A stretch of 64,000 bases of DNA from Rhodoferax sp. (GTDB taxonomy: Bacteria; Pseudomonadota; Gammaproteobacteria; Burkholderiales; Burkholderiaceae_C). The notes beneath the pieces were generated by a model, which saw nothing but the letters and a program-made list of their open reading frames with translations, searched no databases and was not told the DNA's origin. Location of the stretch: contig JARLJH010000019.1 in NCBI GenBank assembly GCA_031291305.1, positions 1 through 64,000 of the forward strand, written 5' to 3'. How positions within the stretch are numbered: position 1 is the first letter of the stretch; every line of letters begins with the position of its first letter. Position numbers and translations under genes: made by a program. Shown one piece after another: positions 36,147 to 44,593 of this stretch.

Positions 36147-37457
36147 TTGAAAATTCTGCTTTACGGCCTCAACTTCGCTCCTGAACTCACCGGCATTGGC
36201 AAATACACGGGCGAGTTGGCGGCTTGGCTAGCAGCACGTGGGCACCAGGTGCGTGTGGTAACTGCCCCACCCTATTACCCGGCGTGGAAGCTGGGTGTGG
36301 GGTTTAGGAACGGGTGGTGTACAGAGGCAATATCGGAATGCTTGGTTTATCGCTGTCCGCTTTGGGTGCCCTCGCGGCCTGGGGGTGCAAAGCGCCTGCT
36401 GCATTTGGCCAGCTTTGCGCTAAGTAGTTTACCAGTCATGCTACGCCAGATTTTGTGGCGGCCTGATGTGGTGTGGGTGGTAGAGCCCGCATTGTTTTGC
36501 GCTCCAACAGCGCTAGTGGTAGCGCGGCTGAGCGGGGCCAAGGCTTGGCTGCATGTGCAAGACTTTGAGGTGGATGCTGCGTTTGACTTAGGGCTACTTA
36601 AAGGCCAGCGCATGCGTCACTGGGTAGCAGCTGGGGAACGATGGTTAATGCGTCGCTTTGACGTGGTTTCAACCATCTCACAGCGTATGCACCAGCGTCT
36701 GATTTGCAAGGGGGTGGCACCCGCCAAGGCGGTGTTGGCTCCAAACTGGGTGGATATTGCAGCAATAGCGCCCAGTAGCAGCACTGGGGGCGAGTCATTT
36801 CGCACACAGTTGGGCATTGCCACAGACGCAGTTGTGGCCCTGTATTCAGGCAACATGGGCGCCAAGCAGGGGCTGGAATTACTGGCCGATGTGGCGCGGT
36901 TGTGCGAGAAAGATGCAGAACAAAATCAGGCATTAGCCCTTACAAAAAAAAGGCACTCCGCTATTGTTTTTGTATTTTGTGGCAGTGGTGCTGGCCGCTC
37001 TGACCTGGTGCAACGCTGCGCTGGTTTGAGTCATGTGCATTTTCTGGGCCTGCAGCCTTTGGAGCGACTGGGGGATCTGCTGGCCATGGCAGATATCCAT
37101 TTGTTGCCCCAGCGCGCCGACGCGGCGGACCTAGTGATGCCCAGCAAGTTGACAGGCATGTTGGCCAGCGGCAGGCCCGTGGTGGCTACGGCATGCGTTG
37201 GTACTGAGCTTGCGGGTGTTGTCGGTGGCAACAGTGGCAGCGCTGTTTGCGGGATGGTGACGCCGCCTGGCGATGCTGTTGCATTTGCACGAGCTGTACA
37301 AATGCTGGCAGCAGACGCCGCACTTCGCCAGCAATTAGGTGCGGCTGGTCAGGCCTACGCTGCGGCTTATTTGGACCGGGATGTGGTGCTGCAGAAGTTT
37401 GAGGGAGAAATGCTATCGTTGATTCAGCATAGGGATAACCCCTTACAGCGGATTTGA
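36147..37457 (+). CDS. wcaI: WcaI-type glycosyltransferase
   Basis: 436 residues. KILLYGLNFAPELTGIGKYT at the N-terminus and HLLPQRADAADLVMPSKLTG in the donor half are diagnostic for the WcaI group (colanic acid-type fucosyl/glycosyl transfer). GDP-fucose genes upstream agree with, but do not prove, a fucose donor. The start is TTG 36147. Residues about 261-277 (NQALALTKKRHSAIVFV) are encoded by an in-frame dispersed repeat copy within the donor-binding half. Confidence 0.9.
   Translation: MKILLYGLNFAPELTGIGKYTGELAAWLAARGHQVRVVTAPPYYPAWKLGVGFRNGWCTEAISECLVYRCPLWVPSRPGGAKRLLHLASFALSSLPVMLRQILWRPDVVWVVEPALFCAPTALVVARLSGAKAWLHVQDFEVDAAFDLGLLKGQRMRHWVAAGERWLMRRFDVVSTISQRMHQRLICKGVAPAKAVLAPNWVDIAAIAPSSSTGGESFRTQLGIATDAVVALYSGNMGAKQGLELLADVARLCEKDAEQNQALALTKKRHSAIVFVFCGSGAGRSDLVQRCAGLSHVHFLGLQPLERLGDLLAMADIHLLPQRADAADLVMPSKLTGMLASGRPVVATACVGTELAGVVGGNSGSAVCGMVTPPGDAVAFARAVQMLAADAALRQQLGAAGQAYAAAYLDRDVVLQKFEGEMLSLIQHRDNPLQRI
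36929..36975 (+). repeat. Dispersed ~45-bp repeat, copy inside wcaI
   Basis: GCATTAGCCCTTACAAAA, AAAAGGCACTCCGC, then TATTGTTTTTGTATT: the family's TAGCCC head and T-rich tail, read in frame. Confidence 0.6.
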
Positions 37458-37503
37458 AAATGGCAAAATGAGGCCCACAAAAATGTGCTGTTAAGGGAAA
37501 GCA

Positions 37504-38904
37504 ATGTATCGCTCACGAATCAGGTTGTCATCACCATCAATTCGTTACGTTGCGATGGCCTTGGATGGGGCCATCATCTGGATTTGCGCAGCGATGAGCT
37601 ACCACTTGTTCGTTGCAAATTGGTGGCATAACGCCATCCCGACTCGCTACACGCTGCTGGTATTGGTGGCAATGCTGTTGATTCTGACCGGGGGTTCTGA
37701 CCGATACAGGTCTTGGCGCTTTAATGAATTCGCCACGATGCTGCGCGTGGTAACCACAACATGGGTGGGCAGCCTGCTGGCCATCATCGTCGTGTTGTTT
37801 TTGACCAAGTCTGGGTCCGAGTTTTCACGTGCCTGGTTTCTGGCCTGGAGTTCAGGCACCCTGTTGCTGATGTATCTTTTGCGCATTTTTGGCTTTTTGC
37901 TGCTGCGCAGTCTGCGCACCATGGGCTATAACTACAAGTCGCTATTGATCGTGGGTGGCGACAGCGCCAGCCAGCCTGCGCAAAAGGCGTTGGCAGAGGC
38001 TGGTTGGAGTGGCCTGAAGTTGCTGGCCAAGGTGCCTGTAGACGGTATAGAAGCTTGGCTGGCTGCACAACAATCAGATCCGGCTAACCAGCGGGCCAGC
38101 GTTGCGCAACGGCCGCAGCTTGATGAGGTATGGCTGTGCCTGCCACTGAGTGATGAGTCGGGCATTCGCACCGCGCTACACGCTTTGCGGCACAGCACAG
38201 CCAACATTCGGCTGGTGCCAGATTTCTTCTCGCTCAAGCTCATTAACCACGGTATTACCGAGGTGGTGGGCGTGCCCATGCTGGACTTGTCAGCCTCACC
38301 TGTTACAGGCAGTATGCGACTCTTCAAGGGCATTGAAGACTATGTGTTGGGTTCCGTGATTTTGCTGTTGATCAGCCCGCTGCTGCTGGCCATAGCGCTG
38401 GCCATCAAGTTCACTTCCAAAGGGCCTGTGCTGTTCAAGCAATACCGTGACGGCTGGAATGGGCAGCATATTTTGATTTACAAGTTTCGCACCATGATGG
38501 TCCACGAGGAGCCAGACTTTCAGGTGACGCAGGCCACCCAAAACGATAGCCGCATTACGCCACTGGGTGCCTTCTTGCGGCGCACCAGCCTGGACGAGTT
38601 GCCGCAGTTCATCAACGTGCTGCAGGGGCGCATGTCCATCGTGGGGCCACGCCCGCACGCCATTGCGCACAATGAGTATTACAAGGAGTTGCTGGGTGGC
38701 TACGTGCTACGTCACAAGGTGAAGCCGGGCATCACAGGCTGGGCGCAGGTGAATGGTTTCAGGGGCGAAACCGACACGCTGGACAAAATGGCCAAGCGTG
38801 TTGAATATGACCTGCACTACATCGAACACTTGTCCATAGGGCTTGACCTCAAGATCGTGTTTATGACCATTTTCAAGGGTTTTGTGCATAAGAACGCTTA
38901 TTAA
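37504..38904 (+). CDS. wcaJ: Undecaprenyl-phosphate glucose phosphotransferase (WcaJ-like)
   Basis: Polyisoprenyl-phosphate hexose-1-phosphate transferase starting repeat-unit synthesis. The 466 residues contain four N-terminal membrane helices (about 15-135), a CoA-binding-like middle domain, a fifth hydrophobic segment (about 280-300) and the catalytic bacterial sugar transferase domain (KGPVLFKQYRDGWNGQHILI, KFRTM, SLDELPQFINVLQGRMSIVG, then PRPHA). Last gene of the polysaccharide locus; the last residues NAY are common to the family. Confidence 0.94.
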   Translation: MYRSRIRLSSPSIRYVAMALDGAIIWICAAMSYHLFVANWWHNAIPTRYTLLVLVAMLLILTGGSDRYRSWRFNEFATMLRVVTTTWVGSLLAIIVVLFLTKSGSEFSRAWFLAWSSGTLLLMYLLRIFGFLLLRSLRTMGYNYKSLLIVGGDSASQPAQKALAEAGWSGLKLLAKVPVDGIEAWLAAQQSDPANQRASVAQRPQLDEVWLCLPLSDESGIRTALHALRHSTANIRLVPDFFSLKLINHGITEVVGVPMLDLSASPVTGSMRLFKGIEDYVLGSVILLLISPLLLAIALAIKFTSKGPVLFKQYRDGWNGQHILIYKFRTMMVHEEPDFQVTQATQNDSRITPLGAFLRRTSLDELPQFINVLQGRMSIVGPRPHAIAHNEYYKELLGGYVLRHKVKPGITGWAQVNGFRGETDTLDKMAKRVEYDLHYIEHLSIGLDLKIVFMTIFKGFVHKNAY

Positions 38905-38969
38905 TCTGCACAGGCCGCCGTATTGAAGATGGCCGCCACCGATAGGTGGACTTTCATGAGGCCTCGTAG

Positions 38970-39006
38970 GGCGGACTTCAGTCCGCCATGGTCGACTGAA
39001 GTCGAC
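38970..39006. repeat. REP-like paired hairpins after wcaJ
   Basis: GGCGGACTTCAGTCCGCC (38970-38987) and GTCGACTGAAGTCGAC (38991-39006) are two adjacent palindromes with opposite cores (CTTCAG and CTGAAG), preceded by CGTAGG. The layout is that of REP/BIME elements mobilised by RAYT transposases; no RAYT gene is in the window. They may also end wcaJ transcription. Confidence 0.7.
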
Positions 39007-39105
39007 CCGACGGGGAATGGAATTGTTGCCGCAATCGTCGCCAACGTTGTTTTTCACTGAGCGTGCCAACATTGGAGCCCTGATACCATCATCGCGGGAT
39101 AAGAT

Positions 39106-39127
39106 ATGCGCATCATTTCATGCGCAT
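39106..39127. promoter_or_regulatory. Operator candidate upstream of ccdA
   Basis: ATGCGCAT at 39106-39113 and again at 39120-39127, each self-palindromic, 6 bases apart and 11 bases before the ccdA start. This placement suits autoregulation by the CcdA/CcdB complex (inference). Confidence 0.5.
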
Positions 39128-39138
39128 TGAAGGTTAAT

Positions 39139-39411
39139 ATGGCAACCATTCAAACCACTGCAACCAAACACAGCGCTCGGGTACGTCAGCCCTTAAAAAG
39201 GGCCACCAATTTGAGTCTGAGTGCCGATGTACTCGACGCCGCCAAGGCACTTGAACTCAATATCTCGCAGGTTTGCGACGCCTATCTGCGTCAATTGGTC
39301 ACTCAGGAACAAGAGCGCCGCTGGCGAACTGACCACGCCGATTTCATCGCCGCATATAACGCCACGCTCGAAACCGAAGGCCTGCCTCTGGATCAGTGGA
39401 GAACTTTCTGA
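39139..39411 (+). CDS. ccdA: CcdA-type antitoxin
   Basis: 90 residues. The N-terminal half is a ribbon-helix-helix type DNA-binding region (ATNLSLSADVLDAAKALELN), and the C-terminal half has the CcdA toxin-binding pattern (RRWRTDHADFIAAYNATLET then EGLPLDQWRTF). GAAGG precedes ATG 39139. It ends in TGATG, overlapping ccdB by one base. A chromosomal copy next to the polysaccharide locus. Confidence 0.9.
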   Translation: MATIQTTATKHSARVRQPLKRATNLSLSADVLDAAKALELNISQVCDAYLRQLVTQEQERRWRTDHADFIAAYNATLETEGLPLDQWRTF

Positions 39412-39728
39412 TGGCTCGTTTTGATGTGTATGCCAACCCAGGCGCGCATGCCAGCACCACGCCGTATTTGCTTGATGTTCAAAGTAATTTACTGGACGGC
39501 TTGGACAGTCGCATGGTGATTCCTCTGCGCAGCCTGGATCGCTTTGCCAAAGTCAAACTACCCAACCAATTGACACCAGTGTTTAACATCCTTGGTACGG
39601 ATTACTTGCTGGAGACACCCAAAATGGGTGCGGTGCCCCAACGCATCTTGAAAGACAGCGTTGCCTCATTCAGCGACGACCAAGCACGCATTACTGCTGC
39701 CCTGGATTTTTTGTTCCAAGGCTATTGA
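39411..39728 (+). CDS. ccdB: CcdB-type gyrase toxin
   Basis: 105 residues matching CcdB throughout: RFDVYANPG, LLDVQSNLLDGLDSRMVIPL, a middle LTPVFNILGTDYLLETPKMG, and the C-terminal helix to FLFQGY. In F-plasmid CcdB the C-terminal WGI residues are needed for gyrase poisoning; here the end is QGY, so the Trp position is Gln. Toxicity is therefore uncertain. Confidence 0.9.
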   Translation: MARFDVYANPGAHASTTPYLLDVQSNLLDGLDSRMVIPLRSLDRFAKVKLPNQLTPVFNILGTDYLLETPKMGAVPQRILKDSVASFSDDQARITAALDFLFQGY

Positions 39729-39981
39729 CCGCGGACAAGGTGATCGGTCAGTGAAGCGCATCGGGCGTCAAGACAATCTGGGTAATCAGCACGTCATCCT
39801 GCATGGATTCTCCCTGTACGAGCAATGTCTGCCATGAGCGGTGCCCTGGCGGTGTCTAACGCTGTTTTTTCACTGAGGACGAAGCACTCAAATAGCCCTG
39901 CCTGCACGCCGACAGACCAAAACTGATCAGCAATTCTTGCAGGCTGATTTGCATTTGGCGATTATCACCACGCCGCGGGCA
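39729..39981. other. Gap between ccdB and the minus-strand capsule operon
   Basis: No credible gene. The sequence AACGCTGTTTTTTCACTGAG at 39858-39877 imperfectly repeats AACGTTGTTTTTCACTGAG at 39043-39061, so ccdAB lies between short direct repeats. Convergent ends of ccdB and the capsule operon meet here; no clear terminator was seen. Confidence 0.5.
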
Positions 39982-42900
39982 CTATTTGAAAGACCAATTG
40001 GCTGTGATGGACTGCGGTGTCACGGTGTAGTGCACACCTTTGTCAGCGCTCTGTTGATTGCCAACCAAGGTGCCAATGGCATAGCCCATCAACGCGCCAC
40101 CCACCGTGTCAGACAACCAGTGATCCCGGCTCTGAATGCGTCCAACAGCCGTTAAAGCGGCAGCGCCATACAGCCACGGCATGTCTTGTTGTTGGGCAAA
40201 CGGCGTGACCAAGGCAAACGCCAGCGCAACGTGATTGGATGGAAAGCCGGACTGAGACGCACCACTGCCAAAACTGTCAAAGCTGGCGTTGCCCAACTCC
40301 TGGTTAGGTCTGGCGCGGCCTACAACATAACGTGTCAGCACGCTGGCACCCAATGTGTAGGCACCAGCCTTGAGGGCAGTCTCGGCGGTACTGGCGCTAT
40401 CACCACCTGCAATACCGGTGTAAAGCAGCCCGGTGCCTAGTGCCATCAGCACTGGCAGGTTTTTGCCGACTTTTCCGACGTTGTTCCAGCGCGGTGTTTG
40501 GTGGTTCACTGCCCATTTGTCAACCTTTTTGTCGAGCAGGCTGGACGCCAACACCGCCCCACCCGCCCATAACCAGGTGGACAGGGGCAGGTCTGCCACC
40601 TGGCTAGCCAACTCTGCACCGCTGGAAGGCAGGCTTTGGAAAATATTGTCGGCAGGCTCATGCAGCACATAGCTGGCGTCTTCGCCCGAGCGATCGGCAT
40701 CAGGTTTTGCGTCGCGCCAGCGCATGGCGCGGGGGTCACGCTGGCTGGTCAAATCAAACAGGGTGAACCTGCGGTTTAGCCGCGCGCCGCCATCACGCGT
40801 GAGCGGGTTCCAGACGATGTTGGCCAACGATGGTGACGATTTGGGCATCATCACGTCAAAGGGGATGTTGACGTAAATGCCTTTGTCAAAACTGCCTTCG
40901 CCAAACTGCGCAGCGCTGACATTGGTTTTGGTAGCCCAGGCGCCGATGGCGGTGCCATTTTGAAAAACGCGTTTGACATCCAGCGTGGCACCGGTGTCGC
41001 CAGCCAGGTAACGCCCGGCGCTGAACTTGACCTGTACGTCGTTCCAGCCGGTGTCCCAATACAGGGTGGCATGGCCGGTGTTGACCGAATAGTCCCTGAA
41101 AGCCAGGTTCTGGCTGAAGTCGCGCTGGCGCACGTGGTTGGCATCGACGCCAAACGCCAGCGGACTGTGCCAGGGGCGGTAAAGCCATTCGGCCCCCACC
41201 CCGCCATACATCGACTCCAGCATGCCGCCATACACGCTCAGGTATTGGCTACCACCTAGGGCCTGCACATGCGTGGCCTGCAGCAAGGGCATGGTGGTGC
41301 GCGACGTGGTGACGTATTCACGCGCATAGGTTCTGACGCGTGGCAAGCTGCTGGGTGCGTCGTATTTGAATTTGTCGTAGTTGTCCAGCAGGCGCACATT
41401 GAACACGCCGCTGATCCAGGTGTTGTCTGAGAAGCGCTGTTCAAGTTTGGCCTGTGCCCCGATCTGATACAGCAAAAAGCCGTCGGGTCCGCCCAGGCTT
41501 TGGCTGTAGCTGGGGTCCAACTGTGCGTGAAACCCAGAAGCTGAGCCGCGCCAGTCGCCCGCTGCTGTTGGTTCTTGACCTGTTGCAGCCTGAACCACCG
41601 GCAGGCGCAGTTCCGGCGCTTCTGCCTGATAGTGCCGCGCCACCCATTGGGCGCGATCCACGTCGATGCGTGAAACCGGTAGGCCACGCTGCTGCAACTG
41701 AATGACAAAGTGGGTGGAACTGGCCGGGGTGTCCTGATGCAACACGGCAATGGCGCGGTCCAGCCGCTCTTGCAGGTACAGGGCACCATCAGCTTCAATC
41801 TGCACCGTGGTCTGGCCGGGCTCATGGGTGATGGACCTGACCGACCAGCCGGTGTAGACCTCGATGTTTTTAGCCGTCTCGCCCCAGCCAGCGGGCGGCA
41901 CCTGGGCGGCTGCGCTGGCTTTGAAAGGTGGCAAGGCGGGGTCGAGTACCTTGGGGGTATACAGCGCATTGATGCCGCCGTGCAGCGTCAGGCCAAGCAT
42001 CCATGTGTTGCCACGTTCCAGGCCCAGGCTGACGTCCAGGTTGGGCGAATAGGTGTACACCGCACCGATGTTGATCGGGCTCTTGGTGGTTTGGTTGTTG
42101 GTTTGCGGCTCGTGCTGGTAGTCGTTACCGTCAAGCTCCAGTTTGACCGTCCAGGGGGTGTTGGGCGCATGCCATTGCACGCCACCAAACAAGGCCGTGG
42201 GGCCATGAAACATGGCTGAGGTGTTGACCGTGCCGCCCGTTCCCGTATTGTTAACTGGTCGTGTGCTAAACGATGAACCGAACACAGACAATGGATTCTT
42301 GATATTGCCACGCGCCCCAAGATAACCCCAACCCATACCCAGGCTGGCGTCCCAATTGCCCCAGCGTTTGCTGGCCACCAGATATTCGCCAGAAAAAAGT
42401 CCGGTGCCGCCAATGTCCCGCAGACCCAAGGCCACTTGAGGCAAGCTGTTGGTTTCTTCGCGCAGGCGCAACTTCACATCAATGGATTTGTCTTTGTAGG
42501 TCTGATTGCCAGCAATATCCGGGCCGTAAAGCCGGTTGGAAACATCGGTGTACCGGAAACCAAACTCAAACCAGTCCAGCGGCTGCATCATGACCGTGCC
42601 ACGGGTGTAGGGTGCCACCCGGCTCATCTGCAAGCGAACATCGCCTGCAGGTGCCATGCGGGCCGTGGGCGTTTGCAGTAAGCCTATTTCGCCCCAATCA
42701 CTGGCGGTGAGCTTGCTCTCACTGGAGGCAACGCCGCTGGCCGCTGGCACCAGTGAGGCTTGCGCTACAGGCAGCGCCGTATCGGTATCCAAGGGGGGTG
42801 GCTGGGTGGCTAAAAAACGGGCCAAGTTGTCTGAGAGACTGTTGGGCAGTTTGGCTGCGCGGCTTGGGGCCCAGATCCATGCGCCGGGCGCGGGCTCGTC

Positions 42901-43515
42901 TTGTGGTTCAGTGTTCCACGTTGCCACGCCAAAGCGGCGGGTGCGGCCATCAGGCTCCGCAATCCACGCCCAATCCACGCTGTCACCAGCAACCTGACAG
43001 GCACGCAAATAATCTTGAATCAGCGCGCCAGAAACGTGCACTGCATTGCATGGCTTGGCTGACGCGCCCAACACGGTCACGGTACGTGGTCGGGCATACA
43101 AAATGACGCTCTGCCGGTCAGACAGCACCGGGTCTTGTGCCGGGGAACCTTGTAGCCATCTGGCATCAGAATTTGCCAACGTAACACGGCCCGTCAAGGG
43201 CAAGGCGCGCAGCCAGTCGACCAAATGGTCCTTGTCAGCTGCCGTCATGGCAATGGCTGGGTCTGAGCGCAGTGCATCAAACACGGCCTGGCGCAGCCGC
43301 GATTGCGGCGCACGCTCAGCCTCTACGCGCCATTGCAGGACGCTGGTATCTGCCGTGGCACCCGCGTTACGCAGCACCCAGTCGCTAAGCCTCTCACCAG
43401 GAATGATGGGGGCTTGCAAGGGGAAGGCTGGCGCCTCGGCGCTGGATGCAGCGTTTGCCCAAACTGCCCAAACCAGCACCAGCGCGCGCGCCAGTAAAGT
43501 GCGATCAGGTTTCAA
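39982..43515 (-). CDS. GfcC - YjbH/GfcD - PAP2 phosphatase fusion protein
   Basis: 1177 residues. A signal peptide (about 1-26) is followed by a GfcC-like periplasmic domain (about 30-242: GERLSDWVLRN, RPRTVTVLG, SGALIQDYLRAC). A very long YjbH/GfcD-type outer-membrane beta-barrel region follows (about 270-940: GEIGLLQTPTARMAPAGDVR, GGTGLFSGEYLVASKRWGNW, YDKFKYDAPSSLPRVRTYAR). The C-terminal PAP2 domain (about 975-1150) has all three motifs: the RARP region 1067-1070, PSNH 1092-1095 (usually PSGH) and SRDHWLSD 1129-1136. In E. coli GfcC and GfcD are separate and no PAP2 is attached. The TTG start at 43515 overlaps the lipoprotein gene stop as TTGA; an upstream in-frame ATG would overlap by 64 bases. 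Probable role: capsule/exopolysaccharide assembly with a lipid-phosphate phosphatase step. Confidence 0.85.
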   Translation of the reverse strand: MKPDRTLLARALVLVWAVWANAASSAEAPAFPLQAPIIPGERLSDWVLRNAGATADTSVLQWRVEAERAPQSRLRQAVFDALRSDPAIAMTAADKDHLVDWLRALPLTGRVTLANSDARWLQGSPAQDPVLSDRQSVILYARPRTVTVLGASAKPCNAVHVSGALIQDYLRACQVAGDSVDWAWIAEPDGRTRRFGVATWNTEPQDEPAPGAWIWAPSRAAKLPNSLSDNLARFLATQPPPLDTDTALPVAQASLVPAASGVASSESKLTASDWGEIGLLQTPTARMAPAGDVRLQMSRVAPYTRGTVMMQPLDWFEFGFRYTDVSNRLYGPDIAGNQTYKDKSIDVKLRLREETNSLPQVALGLRDIGGTGLFSGEYLVASKRWGNWDASLGMGWGYLGARGNIKNPLSVFGSSFSTRPVNNTGTGGTVNTSAMFHGPTALFGGVQWHAPNTPWTVKLELDGNDYQHEPQTNNQTTKSPINIGAVYTYSPNLDVSLGLERGNTWMLGLTLHGGINALYTPKVLDPALPPFKASAAAQVPPAGWGETAKNIEVYTGWSVRSITHEPGQTTVQIEADGALYLQERLDRAIAVLHQDTPASSTHFVIQLQQRGLPVSRIDVDRAQWVARHYQAEAPELRLPVVQAATGQEPTAAGDWRGSASGFHAQLDPSYSQSLGGPDGFLLYQIGAQAKLEQRFSDNTWISGVFNVRLLDNYDKFKYDAPSSLPRVRTYAREYVTTSRTTMPLLQATHVQALGGSQYLSVYGGMLESMYGGVGAEWLYRPWHSPLAFGVDANHVRQRDFSQNLAFRDYSVNTGHATLYWDTGWNDVQVKFSAGRYLAGDTGATLDVKRVFQNGTAIGAWATKTNVSAAQFGEGSFDKGIYVNIPFDVMMPKSSPSLANIVWNPLTRDGGARLNRRFTLFDLTSQRDPRAMRWRDAKPDADRSGEDASYVLHEPADNIFQSLPSSGAELASQVADLPLSTWLWAGGAVLASSLLDKKVDKWAVNHQTPRWNNVGKVGKNLPVLMALGTGLLYTGIAGGDSASTAETALKAGAYTLGASVLTRYVVGRARPNQELGNASFDSFGSGASQSGFPSNHVALAFALVTPFAQQQDMPWLYGAAALTAVGRIQSRDHWLSDTVGGALMGYAIGTLVGNQQSADKGVHYTVTPQSITANWSFK

Positions 43516-44216
43516 AGAGCTGCTTTCTGAATCGGCCAGCGCTGCAAATTCAGGCACAGCTGTTTGCTTAAACACTGGTAGGAGTACGCCACACGGTATT
43601 TACCATCAACTTTCTCCAGCGCGTACCATGAATCAGGTAAGCCGGGCTGCGCGCTCGACGACGACTCACGAACCCACTCGTAGCTTTTGGCAACATCCGA
43701 CGGTAACGAGGTCGGCAACACAATGGACGGTACTCCATCTACCCGTGACGAGGTGAGCTGGTCGGCAAGGTCATACCGGTAACCGGGCATTTCATCGCGA
43801 ACACGCGTGAACGTGTATGAAGCTTGCCGCAAACCGTCCCAGGTTGGCGGTGCAGTTGTGAAGCGCACCGATTGCCAGTCCACTTCAAGTCCGGAAGTTC
43901 CAACAATTCGGCCATTCTGGGTCTTGATGACCTCATGTTTGGCGCTGTACCACACCTCTATATCGCCCTGGGCATCATGGTCAACATAACCCAACACCAG
44001 CAACGCTGGTGATACCCCCGGCACATTCACTCGCAGATAGTGAAAGGATGGATTGAGTGTTGAACTGGCAATGGCGTCGTCACCAGCGCCAAACTGCTCT
44101 TTGATAATCGCGCGGCTAACGTCTGACAACAGGGTGCCGGAACTACAACCCGCCAACGCCACAGACGCTACGACCAACAAAAAAATTCGGCAACGCGACA
44201 GTAGATGTTTTTGCAA
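43512..44216 (-). CDS. YjbF/GfcB-like capsule lipoprotein
   Basis: 234 residues with a lipoprotein signal peptide ending VALAGC (lipidation Cys at 23), then the YjbF/GfcB (group 4 capsule) domain: VPGVSPALLVLGYVDHDAQG, VEVWYSAKHEVIKTQNGRIV-like strands and PPTWDGLRQASYTFTR. Usually encoded beside GfcC and GfcD homologues, as here. Its stop overlaps the fusion gene by 4 bases, so the two are cotranslated. Confidence 0.87.
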   Translation of the reverse strand: MQKHLLSRCRIFLLVVASVALAGCSSGTLLSDVSRAIIKEQFGAGDDAIASSTLNPSFHYLRVNVPGVSPALLVLGYVDHDAQGDIEVWYSAKHEVIKTQNGRIVGTSGLEVDWQSVRFTTAPPTWDGLRQASYTFTRVRDEMPGYRYDLADQLTSSRVDGVPSIVLPTSLPSDVAKSYEWVRESSSSAQPGLPDSWYALEKVDGKYRVAYSYQCLSKQLCLNLQRWPIQKAAL

Positions 44217-44224
44217 AATACAAA

Positions 44225-44250
44225 AGAAAAGCGCCCGCAGGCGCTTTTCT
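44225..44250 (-). terminator. Strong hairpin between the yjbE-like and yjbF-like genes
   Basis: AGAAAAGCGCC, loop CGCA, GGCGCTTTTCT: an 11-bp perfect stem ending in T residues on the minus strand. It sits 14 bases after the small secreted protein gene and 9 bases before the lipoprotein gene. It probably ends most transcripts, leaving the small protein highly expressed and the rest attenuated (inference). Confidence 0.75.
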
Positions 44251-44263
44251 AAATCATCAACGT

Positions 44264-44506
44264 TCAGTGTGCCGTTGTACCAGTTGTACCCGTTGTGCTG
44301 TCATTGCTTGCAGCAATTGCGGCGCCAGCGACTGCTGCGCCAATAAGCACCGTAGAGGCGGTCAAGCCACCCAAAGCACCCCCAGTTGCTGCCGCAGCAC
44401 CTGCACCAGTACCCGCTGCCGCCGGTGCGGCTGCAGGCGCGGTTTGTGCAAAAGCTTGTGAAGAGACGGCCAGAGCCAAGGCTGCAAAAGTCAAAGCAAT
44501 TTTCAT
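44264..44506 (-). CDS. YjbE/GfcA-like small secreted protein
   Basis: 80 residues: a signal peptide (MKIALTFAALALAVSSQAFA) then an Ala/Gly/Thr-rich chain with a hydrophobic stretch (LTASTVLIGAAVAGAAIAAS) and a Thr/Gly tail (DSTTGTTGTTAH). The composition and position at the head of the operon match YjbE/GfcA proteins, whose exact job is unknown. The start is placed at the Met of the signal peptide; AAAGGGACTTT lies upstream on the coding strand. Confidence 0.75.
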   Translation of the reverse strand: MKIALTFAALALAVSSQAFAQTAPAAAPAAAGTGAGAAAATGGALGGLTASTVLIGAAVAGAAIAASNDSTTGTTGTTAH

Positions 44507-44593
44507 AAAGTCCCTTTCAAAAAATAAATTACCGCCCGAATTTAACACAGCGTGGCGAATTTCCTGTTACAGGCACGACACAGTTGTTGTAAA

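Noticed and set aside
39937-40155. A 72-codon plus-strand frame between ccdB and the capsule operon
   Set aside because: Mostly antisense to the PAP2 end of the fusion gene; no ribosome site and no family resemblance.
39982-43515. Assembly chimera creating the GfcC-YjbH-PAP2 fusion
   Set aside because: One continuous frame of 1177 residues with uniform base composition and a coupled TTGA start; no break is visible, although read support cannot be checked here.
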